Shown piece by piece: positions 1-11,959 of a stretch of DNA of 64,000 bases; positions within the stretch are counted from its first letter, which is position 1, and each line of letters opens with the position of its first letter. The notes under the pieces were generated by a model. That model ran no database searches, was not told the DNA's origin, and saw only the letters and a program-made list of their open reading frames with translations. This DNA comes from Brachionus manjavacas (Eukaryota > Rotifera > Eurotatoria > Ploima > Brachionidae). The stretch covers positions 9,624,501-9,688,500 of the forward strand of contig JAHQIY010000001.1 of NCBI GenBank assembly GCA_019054805.1, read 5' to 3'. A program made the translations under genes and the position numbers.

Positions 1-167
1 TTAAATACTATCAACAACTGATATTTTAGATTTGTCCTTATTATATTTAATTATGTGACCAGTTGTTGGTCACTTATATTTGTATTCGACTATGAATTTT
101 TGGTTTTCATTTTCAATCTTTATATAAAAATCTAAAAAAAACTAATAAATAAAAATTTTAATTGAAG

Positions 168-1992
168 TTTTTGTTTGTTGGAAACTGCGGTCTTGATAAC
201 AACATATCTGCAGATTTTATAGAAGAAAAATTCAGAACGTTTGGCAAAATTGTTGATATTGTAATGCAAAAGAAAAAGCCGTATTCTTTTGTAATATTCG
301 AAGAACCAGAATCAACTCAGAAAGCAATTAATCAACTTCAATCACAAGTAATCACTACCAACAATCAAACTTCGCTATGTTTCTATTTATTTCCGGTAGA
401 TAAAGGTGTTTTTTCTTTACATTTGTCATTTGAAATCTATATTTCAATTTTTTTAAGTTCCACAAACAACTGTTCAATTTACTGAATTTGAGGAAGTCGA
501 CTTTGTACCAGAAGGAATCAATTATTTGGAAAATTACATTCACGATTCTTATGCTAAAAAAATAGTCGATTTTTTTATGGAACAAGACGAAGATCAAAAT
601 TTAGTTGTGGGTTTAAAACGACGCAAAGTCAAACACTTTGGATACGAGTTCAAATATGGTTCTAATGATTGCGATGATACCAAGCCGTTGACTGATCCAG
701 AAAACAAAATGCCAGAAGTTTTGGATGATTTATTCGAGAAAATGCTGAATGATAAGCTTATTCACGTGAAGCCCGATCAGTTAACAGTAAATTTCTACGA
801 GCCTGGACAAGGCATTGGACCCCACATAGACAACACTGTCGCTTTTGATAACTTTATTATTTCTTTAAGTCTTATGTCTAGTGTCATGATGGAATTTCGA
901 CAAAAAGAGACAAAAAAAATTTCTAAAATTTTACTAAAACCGAACAGTTTGCTAGTTCTTAAGGGTGAATCCAGGTATAATTGGAGTCATTCAATCCCGG
1001 AAAGAAAACATGATTTAATCAAAGGCTCGAATTCAGGCCAATTTTTAGTCCTTAAAAGAGATATGCGAATATCATTGACATTTAGAAAAGTAATTCCTCT
1101 AAGTGAGCAGAAAAAAAAATTGGAAAAAATTGATGAACCCCACATGACAATCCCATCGACTGATTCTGAAGCGAAAAATTTTGAAAAATCTTATGTTCAA
1201 AGTATTTATAATGAAATTGCTGATCATTTTAGTCACACGAGACACTCAGCATGGCCCGGTGTTGCTCATTTTATTAATTCAATGGAGCCTAGAAGCTTTA
1301 TGATCGACATTGGATGCGGAAATGGAAAATATTTAAATCTAAGAAATGACTTATATTCTTTTGGATGTGATTTTAGTGAAGGCCTTATAAGAATATGCCA
1401 TGAGCGAAATTTTAATTGCTTCGTAAGTGATTGCCTTTGTGTCCCAGTAAAGACGGATTTTTTCGACTACTCTATTTGTATTGCAGTAATTCACCATTTG
1501 TCAACTGAGGTAAGCAAACTCTGTAAAAATGTAACTTTTTTATTTCAATTTTTTAAGGAAAGAAGAATCAAGTCTATAAATGAAATGATTAGAATTTTGA
1601 AACCGGGAGGCCGATGCTTGATTACAGTCTGGGCCAAAGAACAAAAGTACAAGGAAAAAGAGTCTTTCTACATTTCTCAAAAAAAGACAAGCGATGAAGA
1701 AAACAAAGACACAAATATTCATACATTTGGAAAAGAGTTTCAGAAAAAAGATGTATTTGTAGCTTGGCACTACAATGAAAAAACAATGAAAAAAAGTGCG
1801 GATATATCTCGCGAGAGCGAGTCATCTGACCAAAAAAAAAAGGAGTCCAAAGTTTTCTTGAGATATTATCATGTTTTTGAAAAAAATGAATTAGAAAAGC
1901 TTTTCGAGAAGATAGACACGGCAAAAATCATCGAATCCTATTATGAACAAGGAAATTGGTGCGTTATTTTTGAAAAAAATTTACCGATTTAA
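168..1992 (+). CDS. ALKBH8: tRNA wobble-uridine methyltransferase/hydroxylase ALKBH8 (5' end outside window)
   Basis: Exons 168-405, 458-1509 and 1558-1992; the introns of 52 and 48 nt are GT-AG and keep frame, giving 574 residues. Domain order matches animal ALKBH8: an N-terminal RRM (starts FLFVGNCG, later KPYSFVIF), an AlkB Fe(II)/2-oxoglutarate dioxygenase domain, then a SAM methyltransferase. Visible residues are the iron ligands His and Asp in GPHID (codons 823-831), the distal His in WSHSIPERK, the 2OG-binding RISLTFRK, SAM motif DIGCGNGKYL, and the C-terminal GNWCVIF. The family makes and hydroxylates mcm5U at tRNA position 34. The 48-nt intron interrupts the methyltransferase after IHHLSTE and can be read through, which would insert 16 residues. 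An in-frame stop at 159-161 and the AG at 166-167 suggest that 168 is an internal exon start and the initiator lies upstream. Confidence 0.94.
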
Positions 1993-2011
1993 AATTTTTA
2001 AATTCAATTGA

Positions 2012-2017
2012 AATAAA
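2012..2017 (+). terminator. polyadenylation signal of ALKBH8
   Basis: An AATAAA hexamer lies 20 nt after the ALKBH8 stop codon, in the expected position for a short 3' UTR. Confidence 0.5.
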
Positions 2018-2439
2018 AGTAAATTCTATCTTAAGAATTTTTGGTAGATTGCTTGAAAATTAGTTTTCCATTTTTAATTATTAGCATTTTTTATTATTTA
2101 ATTAAAAACTATCACAACTTTAACCTGTAGAATGAAACTGTAGAAACAGCACTTTTTGAAAGAGGGGCTGACCTCCAAAATTAAAATAAAAATTCCATTT
2201 TTAAAAAAAAATCCAAATTGATTAAACGTCTAAATGACCATCAAATTGTTAACCATCACTTGAAACATCATCTAAACCCGCTAATCTCTTGAAATTGAAG
2301 TTGTTGCAGCTAATCAATCGATAATAATTGAGAAAATGCATCGAGATTCGGATGATGATGAAACGAAAAAAGACGGTTAAGACAATGACAAAGCCGATCA
2401 AGGAAACTCTAAAATAAGGTTAATTTTCACCTTCATCTG

Positions 2440-3690
2440 ATCATTTATTTCTCAAAAAATGGTCAAAAATAAATTCTAAAAAGGATCTTGTCTAGGTGAC
2501 AAGAAAGATAAAGAAAAGCCATAAAGAAATAAAATTTGCGATAAAGGCCCGAAAGAACAGAAAAGCTTCGGGTATCGACGGAGTTACAGCAGAAATGCTG
2601 AAAGCTGAATCAGGAACTCTTTGGATGTTAAACTTAGAGAAGAACAAGCAGGATCTAGACGAGATGAAAATGGAATGCATAGACCAGATATTTGCACTTA
2701 GGAACATTATAGAACAAAGTCTGGAATGGAATAGCACCCTGAATCTTAACTTTGAATAGCCTTTGAAAGCAAAGAAACCTTGTGGGCCGTATTAAGATCT
2801 TATAGCCTGCCACAGAAGATAGTTAACTTGATAAAACACTTCAATGATAAATTCGATTGTGGCGTGATTCTGAAAAAAAGGCAATCTGAGAGCTTCAAAG
2901 TGTGTACAGACAGGAGTCAGACAAGGGTGCGTTCTCTCTCCGACACTATTGCTAATACTGATTGACTATGTCATGAAGAAAACAACTGCCAGTGCGAGGG
3001 GTATACAATGGGGATTAACAGCAAAGCTTGAAGACTTAGACTTTGCGGATGATCTGGTGCTAATATCTAATACAGAAGCACATATGCATTTGAAGACGCA
3101 AGATTTGGCGAACAGCGCTAAACCAACCGGACTAGAAATAAATGGGGCTAAAACGAAAGTTATGTGCATCAACACCAATTTGGAAACCCAGATCACCATC
3201 AATGGTACCGAAATCGAGTGTGTAAATGAATTCACATACCTAGGGAGCTCAATCAGTACAACTATACAACTATACAACAGTGTAGTAAAAGCAACACTGA
3301 TGTACGAAAGTGAATGTTGGGGATGTGTGAATCTGACAAGATAAGACTGAACACATTAAGATCCTGCGGAAGAATACACTGGCCTGAAATGCTGACTTAT
3401 ATTCAAGAACAAATTTAGAGCCATTAAGTCAGTGTATTAAGAATGAAAGACTGCGATGGCTTGGGCATGTACTTCGAATGAAAGAAACACGAATGCCTAA
3501 AAGAGTCCTTCAATGGACACCTCAAGGGCGACATAAGGTAGGACGACCAACAGTAACATGGAGGCCAACAATCACGAAAGAGCTCATCGGAATGGGAATG
3601 ACATGGGGAGAAGCAAGGGTAAAGGCAAACAATCGACTTGAATGGAAATCAAAAGTAATGACTCTATGTTACATACAGAGTAAATAAGGA
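2440..3690 (+). mobile_element. decayed non-LTR (LINE) reverse transcriptase, type A
   Basis: Reading across frames gives successive reverse-transcriptase pieces of one element. They are the thumb-proximal start (NRKASGIDGVTAEML, about 2550-2600), QIFALRNIIEQ then SLPQKIVNLIKHF (2690-2850), the catalytic box DLDFADDLVLI (about 3035-3065), GLEINGAKTKVM, FTYLGSS, and the C-terminal tail LGHVLRMKET...GRHKVGRPT (3460-3600). Several frameshifts and stops break it. About 40 residues normally found between FTYLGS and the ESECWG segment are missing, a probable internal deletion near 3265. No endonuclease domain is visible, so the copy is 5'-truncated. I do not assign a clade. Confidence 0.85.
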
Positions 3691-3779
3691 AAAAAAACTT
3701 CAGGTAATGGTCCGAAGGGTTTTAATGTTAAGATTTACTCATTAACAAATGTGAAGTTGCTAAAAAGTCCAGTTAAAGA

Positions 3780-4030
3780 AAAGCTTTTTTTCTTTCTTTT
3801 CAAAATCTTTATTTTGAGCTTAAGCCAAAAAAACGGGATTCCCCCATGTGCTTCTCCCCTCTCTATTTATATCTTTTTTTATCGAGAGTCATATAACTAC
3901 TCGAACATGCAAAAATAAAAAGTACAAAAATAAAATATATAAATATCATAAGTAACTTAACGCTCACATACATAATAAATAAATAAACAGATAAGTATCT
4001 GTGGTGAACACCACAACAAATTGAGAGCTA
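3780..4030. repeat. unassigned segment with polyA signal on minus strand
   Basis: This stretch has more GC than its flanks (GGGATTCCCCCATGTGC near 3837, CTTCTCCCCTC after it). It contains a short perfect hairpin TGTGGTG-AA-CACCACA around 4000-4015. On the minus strand it reads as an AATAAA-containing 3' end near 3810. It may be the tail of another retroelement; I found no coding potential. Confidence 0.25.
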
Positions 4031-6366
4031 ATCTTTCAGTTCTTACTTAACTAATTTAAATTATTAATAAAGTTTAAGATTTTTTTCTTTAAATATGAAG
4101 TTCAGATAATAGCGTATTATAAAAAAATATTCATCTTTATTTAAATTAGATTTTATTATTAATAGATTTAATAAGTTTAGTTTTAATAAATTGATGTCAT
4201 GAAAATCACTTTTCAAAAGATAAAACTGAAAAGGTACTACTGGTAAAACGGTATAGCAATTATAGCTTCCTTTCCAAAAATTAGCATTGTTTACATTTCA
4301 CTTGATGAAAGGCAAACCTTTCGATAATGCTACTTAAATATATAAAAAGGTAATTGCGCAAAAAAATTTCATTATTTCTCTTCTTAAGTATTTAATTTTT
4401 CAAAACTGTAAAATTTTTTTAAATTGTTTTTGCCTTCTGTGAATATTAGTTCATTGCTGAAGATTTTTCAGAAAATTTTGCTCACTAAAAGTTAAGTACT
4501 CAATTATCTATTTATTTATTTAAATTATGTCACTCAGCTGTGGTTAATCTTTAAAAATCCATAAACATAAACCATTTTTCTTCAATAGCTAGGAGAAGAC
4601 AGTCCTATTAAAAAAATAGAAAATTAAATTTAAGTTAAAGTATAGTTAAACAAATAAATATCCTGGACTGTATATCAATAGAAAATAAATTAAGAAAAAA
4701 TTTAATAATTTTTATGTTTTTTGAAATCGAATTATTATTTTATAAACATTTTAAAGCATAATTGAAATTTTATAATTTTTTTAGTTGAATTAAGTTTTTG
4801 AGAGATTTTAGTCTGAATTCTAAGCGTTTTATTCTGTAATTAATAAGTTCAACAAATTTAAAAAATAAAGACATCGACTTATAAAGCTTAAAAACTTTCC
4901 ATCAAAGAAAATACATTAAAACCGATTGATTAAAAATTATTATCAGCATGTCTAATATACTAGAATTAAAATTAATAGTTGCTTCTTATAGAGGAATCAA
5001 AATTTTGAAACATTGACACTATTTTTGATTCTTTATTAATGTTGTCCTTTGATTTTTTAATTAAAAGCATTACTTTTGTACAATAATAAAAATTTTGTTT
5101 TTTTTAGCTTTATTTTTGCTTCAATTCACACAATTTTGCTCCTTTTTTTTAATATTAAATATCAATAGATAAAATTTTTCCTTACATCAGTATTTTTGTT
5201 TTTACTATGCATTAAAATGAAATTTGTCGCCGAATTTTGATTTGAAGTTTTTGATTTGAAGAGAAGAAGAAGATGCATGAAAATAACATAGATAATAATT
5301 ATATGCCTTAGAAAAAAGCTAAATGTAATATTTAAAAAAAGAAAGAAAAAAAATTAATTAAATTAAAAATCTAAAGTTGGACAGAGTAGGTAAAATTTGT
5401 GAAATAGATGAATTTTTGTTCCCTAAAGTAACTAAATTTTACATCATATTCGAGAATTAGGCATTCTATTAAATTGCTTTATTCAATTTGTTCACATAAT
5501 TTTATTTTGGTTCATCTTTACGTAAGCAAAAAAATAGGGTGAACTAAAGGTTCACAAAACCTGAGAACAAGAATTTTTGGCATATTAGGTGAACTATGGT
5601 TCAATTTTAATCTAAATGATATTTTTTTTTTTTCATATATTTTTATTCTGAAGAAGCATTGGTATAGATAAACAATTAAATTAATTAATCATTTAAAATT
5701 TCCAAATACAAATTCAACCGAGTCTATTTCATTAAAGAGTTTAATTTGAAATATTCAAATGTTTGCAATTTTAGCTTAAATTTATTTTGAAACTTAAATA
5801 AATTTTTGGAACATCGCACTTTTTCATTGTTATTTCACGAAATATATTCAAACACAAAACCATTATTATTTAGCAACTTTTTTAGTTAAAAGTGCTACTA
5901 ATTTAGATTATTTTGTGTTTTACATGAAAAATTGATTTTTATCTAAATGACTTGGCGAACTTTAAAATTGATTATCTTTAATTTTTATCAAAATGTTTGT
6001 TGACTTTAAATGAAAAGGCTTCTTAAATATGAAATTCTGGCTAAAACTAGGTAAATCGCATTCGTAGATAAGCCATCAAAAATATTAATTATGTTTCAAA
6101 AATTTCAAAATCTATACATTTGAAAAATTTTAAGCTGCTTTTTAGAGCAGATATTTTCAAAACCTAAGTCACGATCTAAATTTTATTATTTACATATAAA
6201 TTCTGTGCGTCTTGGTAATTTTTAACCAAAGAAGTGTTTTTTATTCATCTCTTAGCTCTAAATACTGAACAAAAATTAGCATAAAACTTGCTGAAGAAAC
6301 ACCCTTTTTTTTTACTTATTTAAATTTTAAGTATTTCGCTTAAAATATATTTGATTTTTTTAAATA
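4031..6366. other. AT-rich intergenic stretch, nothing recognised
   Basis: About 2.3 kb of A/T runs with no ORF, repeat or RNA gene that I can support. It would contain the IDH promoter and any 5' UTR. Confidence 0.5.
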
Positions 6367-6406
6367 GATCAAAAATTTGCGTCTTTTAAAAAAAGCTAAA
6401 ATCAAA

Positions 6407-8065
6407 ATGCTACGAAGCTTGGTCAGCACAAAGTCAAGTTGTGTGCAAATTTCAAAGTATTTGCAAAGAAACTGTAATTTAAAAATAATATCTAGATCAG
6501 GTTTAATTAATTTTATTAATAGATGCCTCGGTATCAAGAATAAAGGTCGACAATCCGGTGGTCGATCTCGATGGAGACGAAATGACAAGAATTATTTGGG
6601 CAAAAATTAAAGAACAAGTAAAACCAATTTTTTTTTTATTCATCTAAATTTGTTTCCAAAGCTGGTATTACCATACTTGGATTTGGAGATAAAATACTTT
6701 GACTTGGGATTGCCTTATCGTGATCAAACTAATGATCAAGTAACCATAGACGCAGCGGAAGCAATAAAAAAGTATAATGTCGGAATCAAATGTGCTACTA
6801 TTACTCCTGATGAAGCTCGTGTCAAAGGTAAATTTAAAAAAAAAAAAAATTACTTCTAGTTTTTTATAGAGTTCAATTTGAAAAAAATGTGGCTTAGTCC
6901 TAATGGAACAATTAGAAATATTTTGGGAGGCACAGTCTTTAGAGAGCCAATTTTGTGTAAAACGATTCCCTTGTTGGTTCCTGGCTGGAAACATCCAATT
7001 GTTGTTGGAAGACATGCTTTTGGTGATCAAGTAATTATCAAGCAATTTAAGAATAAAACTATTTAGATTTTTTATTTTTAGTACAAAGCAACTGACTTGG
7101 TTATCAAAGAACCTGGAAAATTAACTCTAACTTATGAGCCTGCTGATGGAAGTGAAAAACAAGAATATACTGTTTTTAACTTTAAAGGTCCCGGAGTTGC
7201 CATGGGAATGTATAACACTGATGAGGTAAAATTCAGAATTAAATAAAGCTAAAGGAATAACATGAAAATTTTAAGTCTATCATTGGTTTTGCCCATAGTT
7301 GTTTTCAGTATGCCATTATGAAAAAATATCCTCTTTACCTGTCGACAAAAAATACTATTCTGAAAAAATATGACGGTAGATTCAAGGACATATTCGAGGA
7401 AATTTATGAAAAGTTAGCTTAAACTTGAAAGATAAATTTTTTATCAAAAATATTATTTTACATCAAATGAAGAAATTACAAAGCTGAATTTGACAACTTG
7501 AAAATTTGGTATGAGCATCGCTTGATCGATGATATGGTGGCACAGATGCTTAAATCAGAGGGTGGTTTTGTATGGGCTTGTAAAAATTATGACGGTGATG
7601 TTCAATCGGATATAGTAGCACAAGGCTATGGTTCTTTAGGTTTAATGACATCAGTTTTGGTTTGTCCAGATGGTAAGACTATTGAGGCCGAAGCAGCACA
7701 TGGTACTGTCACTCGTCATTATAGAGAATATCAAAAAGGAAAGGAGACAAGTACTAATCCGGTTGCTAGTATTTTCGCTTGGACCAGAGGTCTCGAGCAC
7801 AGAGGAAAACTAGATGGAAATCAAGAGCTAATTAGATGGTCTCACCTTCTAGAAAAAGCTTGTGTTGAAACAATCGATTCAGGAAAATTGACAAAAGATT
7901 TAGCTGGATGTATCCATGGAATCAAAAAGTAAGACTAAAAAAGGAGGAAAAATCAAATTAATTTTTTATTAAACTTAAAGTGTAAAACCAGGAATGTACT
8001 TAAATACCAATGATTTTTTGACTGCAATCGATGAGACTTTCCAAAGACTACTAAAGTCTCAATAA
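6407..8065 (+). CDS. IDH2: NADP-dependent isocitrate dehydrogenase, mitochondrial type
   Basis: Eight exons join in frame to 436 residues: 6407-6473, 6523-6617, 6662-6827, 6870-7030, 7082-7225, 7276-7412, 7473-7928 and 7981-8065. Introns are 42-60 nt. The enzyme converts isocitrate to 2-oxoglutarate with NADPH. Recognised stretches are [59 protein letters not shown] (Arg157 matches the substrate-binding arginine mutated in human IDH1/IDH2 tumours), [17 protein letters not shown] and [12 protein letters not shown]. It resembles IDH2 more than IDH1 ([23 protein letters not shown]). The first exon is rich in Ser, Arg and Lys with no acidic residues, as in a mitochondrial presequence, and the join [10 protein letters not shown] mirrors HYADKRIKV of human IDH2. 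Length is close to the human 452. Confidence 0.96.
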
Positions 8066-8135
8066 ATGAAATTTCTTAGAATAGTAGATTTTTATCTGAA
8101 ATTAATTTTTCATTTCAAAAATTAATTAATTTAGT

Positions 8136-8141
8136 AATAAA
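8136..8141 (+). terminator. polyadenylation signal of IDH
   Basis: An AATAAA hexamer lies about 70 nt after the IDH stop codon. A second AATAAA overlaps the stop at about 8060. Confidence 0.45.
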
Positions 8142-9251
8142 ATAATGAAAAAAAGTATTAAAAATATTGTCCAAATAAAATTTGGCAAAAACATTAGTTT
8201 GATTTTTAAATATTAAAAAAAATTTGTTTTATTCAAATTATGATGGAAAGGAAAAAACATTTCAAACACGTTTTACAAAATTTGTTTTCTAATTCTATGT
8301 TTGGAATAAAATTTTTAAAAATAAAAATTTTTTTACTCTATGATCATGAATTAACTTTGACACTTTATACATTCTTTAATTTTTAATATGCTTTAAGTAT
8401 CAAATGGAAAAAATATTCATCAAAGAAAATACTTTAAAAAATGATTTGTAAATGATTTTTAATTTATTTTAAATGGATAAGTATAAAAATATAATTTAGT
8501 TCTAATAGTTTTGGTGGTGAAGTGAAAGGAACGCAAAATAATAAATGAACAGAGCAATATATGCCAGAAATTTTGTATTTTTAGCCATTATCTACCAAAA
8601 CTGAGCAATTATATCACAATTTTATTGTATTTTAATTTTGCATAGTTTTAGCACCCGTTTAAGATAATTAAATTATTAATTTAACAATATTTGTTGTATT
8701 TATGGAAAATATTTTCTTTATAATCTTTAAATATTACTTGCATAAGCTTAAAATAAAGATAAAAATTGAAAATAGTTTATTTATCAGCAACTATAGATAA
8801 AAATTTAAGATTATTGCATTCAAGGGATAATTATTTAAAGATTGCTGCTGTTATGAAATAGTTAATAGAAACTAATCGAAGAAAAAGAAAACTTTATTCT
8901 AATAAAACCTTATTCAACTAATAAACGATGAAGAAGAAATCAACTTTCACTTCAAATAATTACTAAAACTTAGACCGGATGAACAAAAATTTGAACCAAA
9001 AAACTAATTTACTAAATTTTTTATTAAATCTATCTTTAATTTTCCGTTTTTCGTAATAATCTAATTGTAATTGACTATTATATTCAAGGATAAATCTCGA
9101 AGGGATAGTTTGTTCGAATAAATAAACGGATAATGTTAATTAAACAATATATTTTATCTATTTCGATTTTTTTTTAATATTTTAAACACATTTAGGCCTT
9201 TAAAAAAATGTCTTTTAATAAAAATTCATATTAATAAAAGTGAGAGATTCT
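8142..9251. other. AT-rich spacer between IDH and the acetyltransferase, nothing recognised
   Basis: The two genes converge on this spacer. It must hold the 3' UTR of the minus-strand acetyltransferase. No ORF or repeat is supportable. Confidence 0.5.
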
Positions 9252-10259
9252 CTATTGATAAATTTTGTCAGTCGGAAATCTAAACAAACTTAAGCTTTCT
9301 AAATTTTTTGCGCCACTTTTATGATAAAAGTCAATAGCTGGTGTATTCCAGGCTAAAACAGTCCATTGCATAAAATTAACTCTAAACTTTTCCAAACAGT
9401 CTTTGACCAGCTTTTTCCACAAAGCTCCACCAAGACCCTTTCTGCGATATTTTTCCTGAATATACAAGTCTTCCAAATAGCAACCGACCCCTCGTTTCAA
9501 TTCGTAAATCTTGTAATAGATGGTATATCCAACAACTTCATCCTTGTCATTTAAAACAACCATTGTTTCATAGAAACGATTCAACTTGTTTTCATCTAAA
9601 TAATTGTAATCTCTTATCAAACCTTCCACTGACAACTTGAATTGATCTTCCATTTTTTCGAAAATTGAAATTTCATGAATTAAATCGTGTATTTGCATAC
9701 AAAATTGATTAATATCATCAACTTTAATAATTTTGTAATTTTCAGGCATTTTCGAATCGGTAGATATAAAATTTTTCATTCCTTCCAAATCCATTTCATA
9801 AATTAACCAGTCTTCTAGCTTTGATAGATTTAAGGCGCCAAGATCATCATTTTGCATCCAACCTATCAATTTTTTGTTTTTCTCATTTTCCAATAAGTGG
9901 TAGTTTACTCGATTTAAATAATTTTCTCTGGCATACTCGAACAATTTTGATTTTAAATCTTTCAAAATTGACAATTTTTCACAATCATTCAAAGTTGGCC
10001 GAAACCATAAGTCAATTAAATGAATGGTCCTATTTTGCCAGCTTGAATATGAATTATAAAAAAGAACATATGCGTCCACGGCATCTTTGGTCAAATTACC
10101 TCCAGGATTTGCACTTAGCATGAAGAAGCCATTAAAAAATTGGTTGGTCAAGTCGTTCAATAATCGATTGTTATCAATATTTTCCAATCTATTTTGATTT
10201 AGCTCGCATATAATATCAACATGGACTTTGGATTTTATTTTGATGATTTTAGAAATCAT
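9252..10259 (-). CDS. SSAT-like GNAT N-acetyltransferase with two GNAT-like halves
   Basis: A single exon of 335 residues. Residues about 173-331 form a complete GNAT fold close to spermidine/thialysine acetyltransferases. They show the acetyl-CoA loop YRRKGLGGALW (271-281), the preceding strand CYLEDLYIQEK, and the terminal pattern VLAWNTPAIDFYHKSGA (301-317). SSAT-type enzymes acetylate small polyamines or amine-bearing amino acids; the substrate here cannot be read from sequence. Residues 1-160 look like a second, decayed copy of the same fold. The strand AYVLFYNSYSSWQNRTIHLIDLW (written here in parts: AYVLFYNSYSSW, then RTIHLIDLWFRP) corresponds to the central sheet, and NDDLGALNLSKLEDWLIYEM to the end, but the CoA-binding loop is missing. 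SSAT proteins are normally about 170 residues, so this is a duplication-fusion. Confidence 0.82.
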   Translation of the reverse strand: MISKIIKIKSKVHVDIICELNQNRLENIDNNRLLNDLTNQFFNGFFMLSANPGGNLTKDAVDAYVLFYNSYSSWQNRTIHLIDLWFRPTLNDCEKLSILKDLKSKLFEYARENYLNRVNYHLLENEKNKKLIGWMQNDDLGALNLSKLEDWLIYEMDLEGMKNFISTDSKMPENYKIIKVDDINQFCMQIHDLIHEISIFEKMEDQFKLSVEGLIRDYNYLDENKLNRFYETMVVLNDKDEVVGYTIYYKIYELKRGVGCYLEDLYIQEKYRRKGLGGALWKKLVKDCLEKFRVNFMQWTVLAWNTPAIDFYHKSGAKNLESLSLFRFPTDKIYQ

Positions 10260-10766
10260 AGTGAAAATTTTTTAAATTAGCTTTCAGAATTTTAAATTTA
10301 AGACAATGAGTGTGTGAAAGAAACACTTGTTTGTAAATTTAAATATAAAATGAATAGAATCACAAAATTAATATAGAATCTTTTTTAAGATTATTATTTT
10401 GAAGAATTTCAATTTTTCTATTTTTGAGAATAGAAGTGTGTAGAATTTATTGAATTTTGCTAGACATTTTTAAAAAAGCTTCATAATTAATTTGATGAAA
10501 TATATCATAGTCACATGACTAGTCATAACATACATCTAAAATAATTTTGATTTGGTTAAAAAGCAAAGAAATTGTGTCTAAATTTTAAATTTATCATTAT
10601 TTGAATGGTACGTCTTAAAAGCTTAAAAAAAGCTTAAACCTAATCTAATTTAATTTAAAAATTAAATTTAAAAGAAATCAAGTCTAGATTCAAAACTTCG
10701 TCTATATTCACTCGCAACTCCAGAATAAGTTGGTTATGTAAATATTTTTTATTCTTTTTAAACTCA

Positions 10767-10802
<36 letters not shown>

Positions 10803-11600
10803 TATAATAATAAGATTATCTTTAACAATCTTATAATTTTAAAGATTATGAAATAAAGTTTTTTTTTTTTTAAATTTAGAAGAATCTATAACTTATATCT
10901 TTATTTTCTTATAGTAACTATCACAAATATTAATAATCTTTAATTTTACCATTAGCAAAGTAATTAAATTTGAAGTTTTAAATTCTAACCTTGTTTTAAA
11001 ATAGTGTTACGGAACGGTTTTTAAACTTTAAAACTATCATATCCGATGTTTAATAACTCAAAAGCGGATTATTCTCTCTGTAAATTTAAGGTTAAAAGGA
11101 ATATAAAAAATAATTCCTCAGACTTTTTTTTATTTTAAAACATAATCTTATTTCAATTTCATATAGGTAAAAAACTTTGAGAAATATTTTCGGTAAGCTT
11201 TAATCCAAATTTGAAATAGATGAAAAATTGTTAAAAAAACTCATGGATTCTCTGAATTGGAAATAAATCAAGATCACTAAAAGTGATCAGTTTAAAAAAA
11301 ATTGTTAATAAAAAATATTAAAAAAAAAACCACTGCAAGATAGTGCAAATACTTTAATTGCGCCTTTTTTACTAATATATTTTTTCTAATGTAAAAAAAA
11401 ATCATCAATAACACTTAAATTTTTATTGCTTTTATTTACTAAAAAATGTTGCAGTATTTTTTTAATTAATTAAAAAATAAAATTTTTTTTTCATTTTATC
11501 AAAAAATATAGAATTTTTGTTCAATTTTTATTTGAAATTCACAACTTCTTTATTTTAGCAAATTTTCATCTTCAATTTGCATTGCCATGGTTCTCTTTTT
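10260..11600. other. AT-rich spacer upstream of the acetyltransferase
   Basis: No gene recognised. It contains the (TAA)n microsatellite at 10769-10813 and otherwise only A/T-rich sequence. Confidence 0.5.
10769..10813. repeat. (TAA)n microsatellite
   Basis: About fourteen tandem TAA units with one interruption at 10801-10804. No retroelement end is recognisable beside it. Confidence 0.9.
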
Positions 11601-11603
11601 TAT

Positions 11604-11800
11604 TCATCTCTTTTTAAACATGGAAAAATTAATCAAGTCATCAGCAAAAAGAAATGAATATTTTTTGTTCGAAGGACTAGCTTTGAGAATATCATTGATA
11701 TAAATTCTAAAATGTAAGTGATTTATTACTGAGCCTTGTGGAGTACCTACGCTAATTGGGAAAAAGTCATTAATTTTTACTTTTAAAAACAAAGGTCAAT
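11604..11800 (-). mobile_element. LINE reverse transcriptase fragment
   Basis: On the minus strand one open frame carries adjacent RT motifs: ISVGTPQGSVI, then a strand ending in IYINDIL, then the catalytic FLFADDL. The piece is about 60 codons. It stands apart in frame and sequence from the larger dead LINE at 11960-13230, so it is probably a separate insertion. Confidence 0.75.
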
Positions 11801-11840
11801 AATTAATAATTAAAATTTTTTTTTAAATATTTCGGGTCTT

Positions 11841-11875
11841 ATTAACCTGAATATCAGTGAAATTGAAATTTCAGT
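11841..11875 (+). repeat. left arm of imperfect inverted repeat around the dead LINE
   Basis: This 35-nt segment, centred on TGAATATCAGTGA, matches the reverse complement of 13471-13505 at 28 of 35 positions by eye. Confidence 0.5.
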
Positions 11876-11959
11876 TTTTTTTCTGAAAAATAATTTAGGA
11901 GTTGGACTCCAGGGCAGTTTCGAGCGGTTAAATCCCTCTTCTCAGCTCTCTTATTAGTA

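Noticed and set aside
6377-6406. Extension of IDH upstream of ATG 6407 through TTG
   Set aside because: No ATG in the extension; 6407 begins a good mitochondrial presequence.
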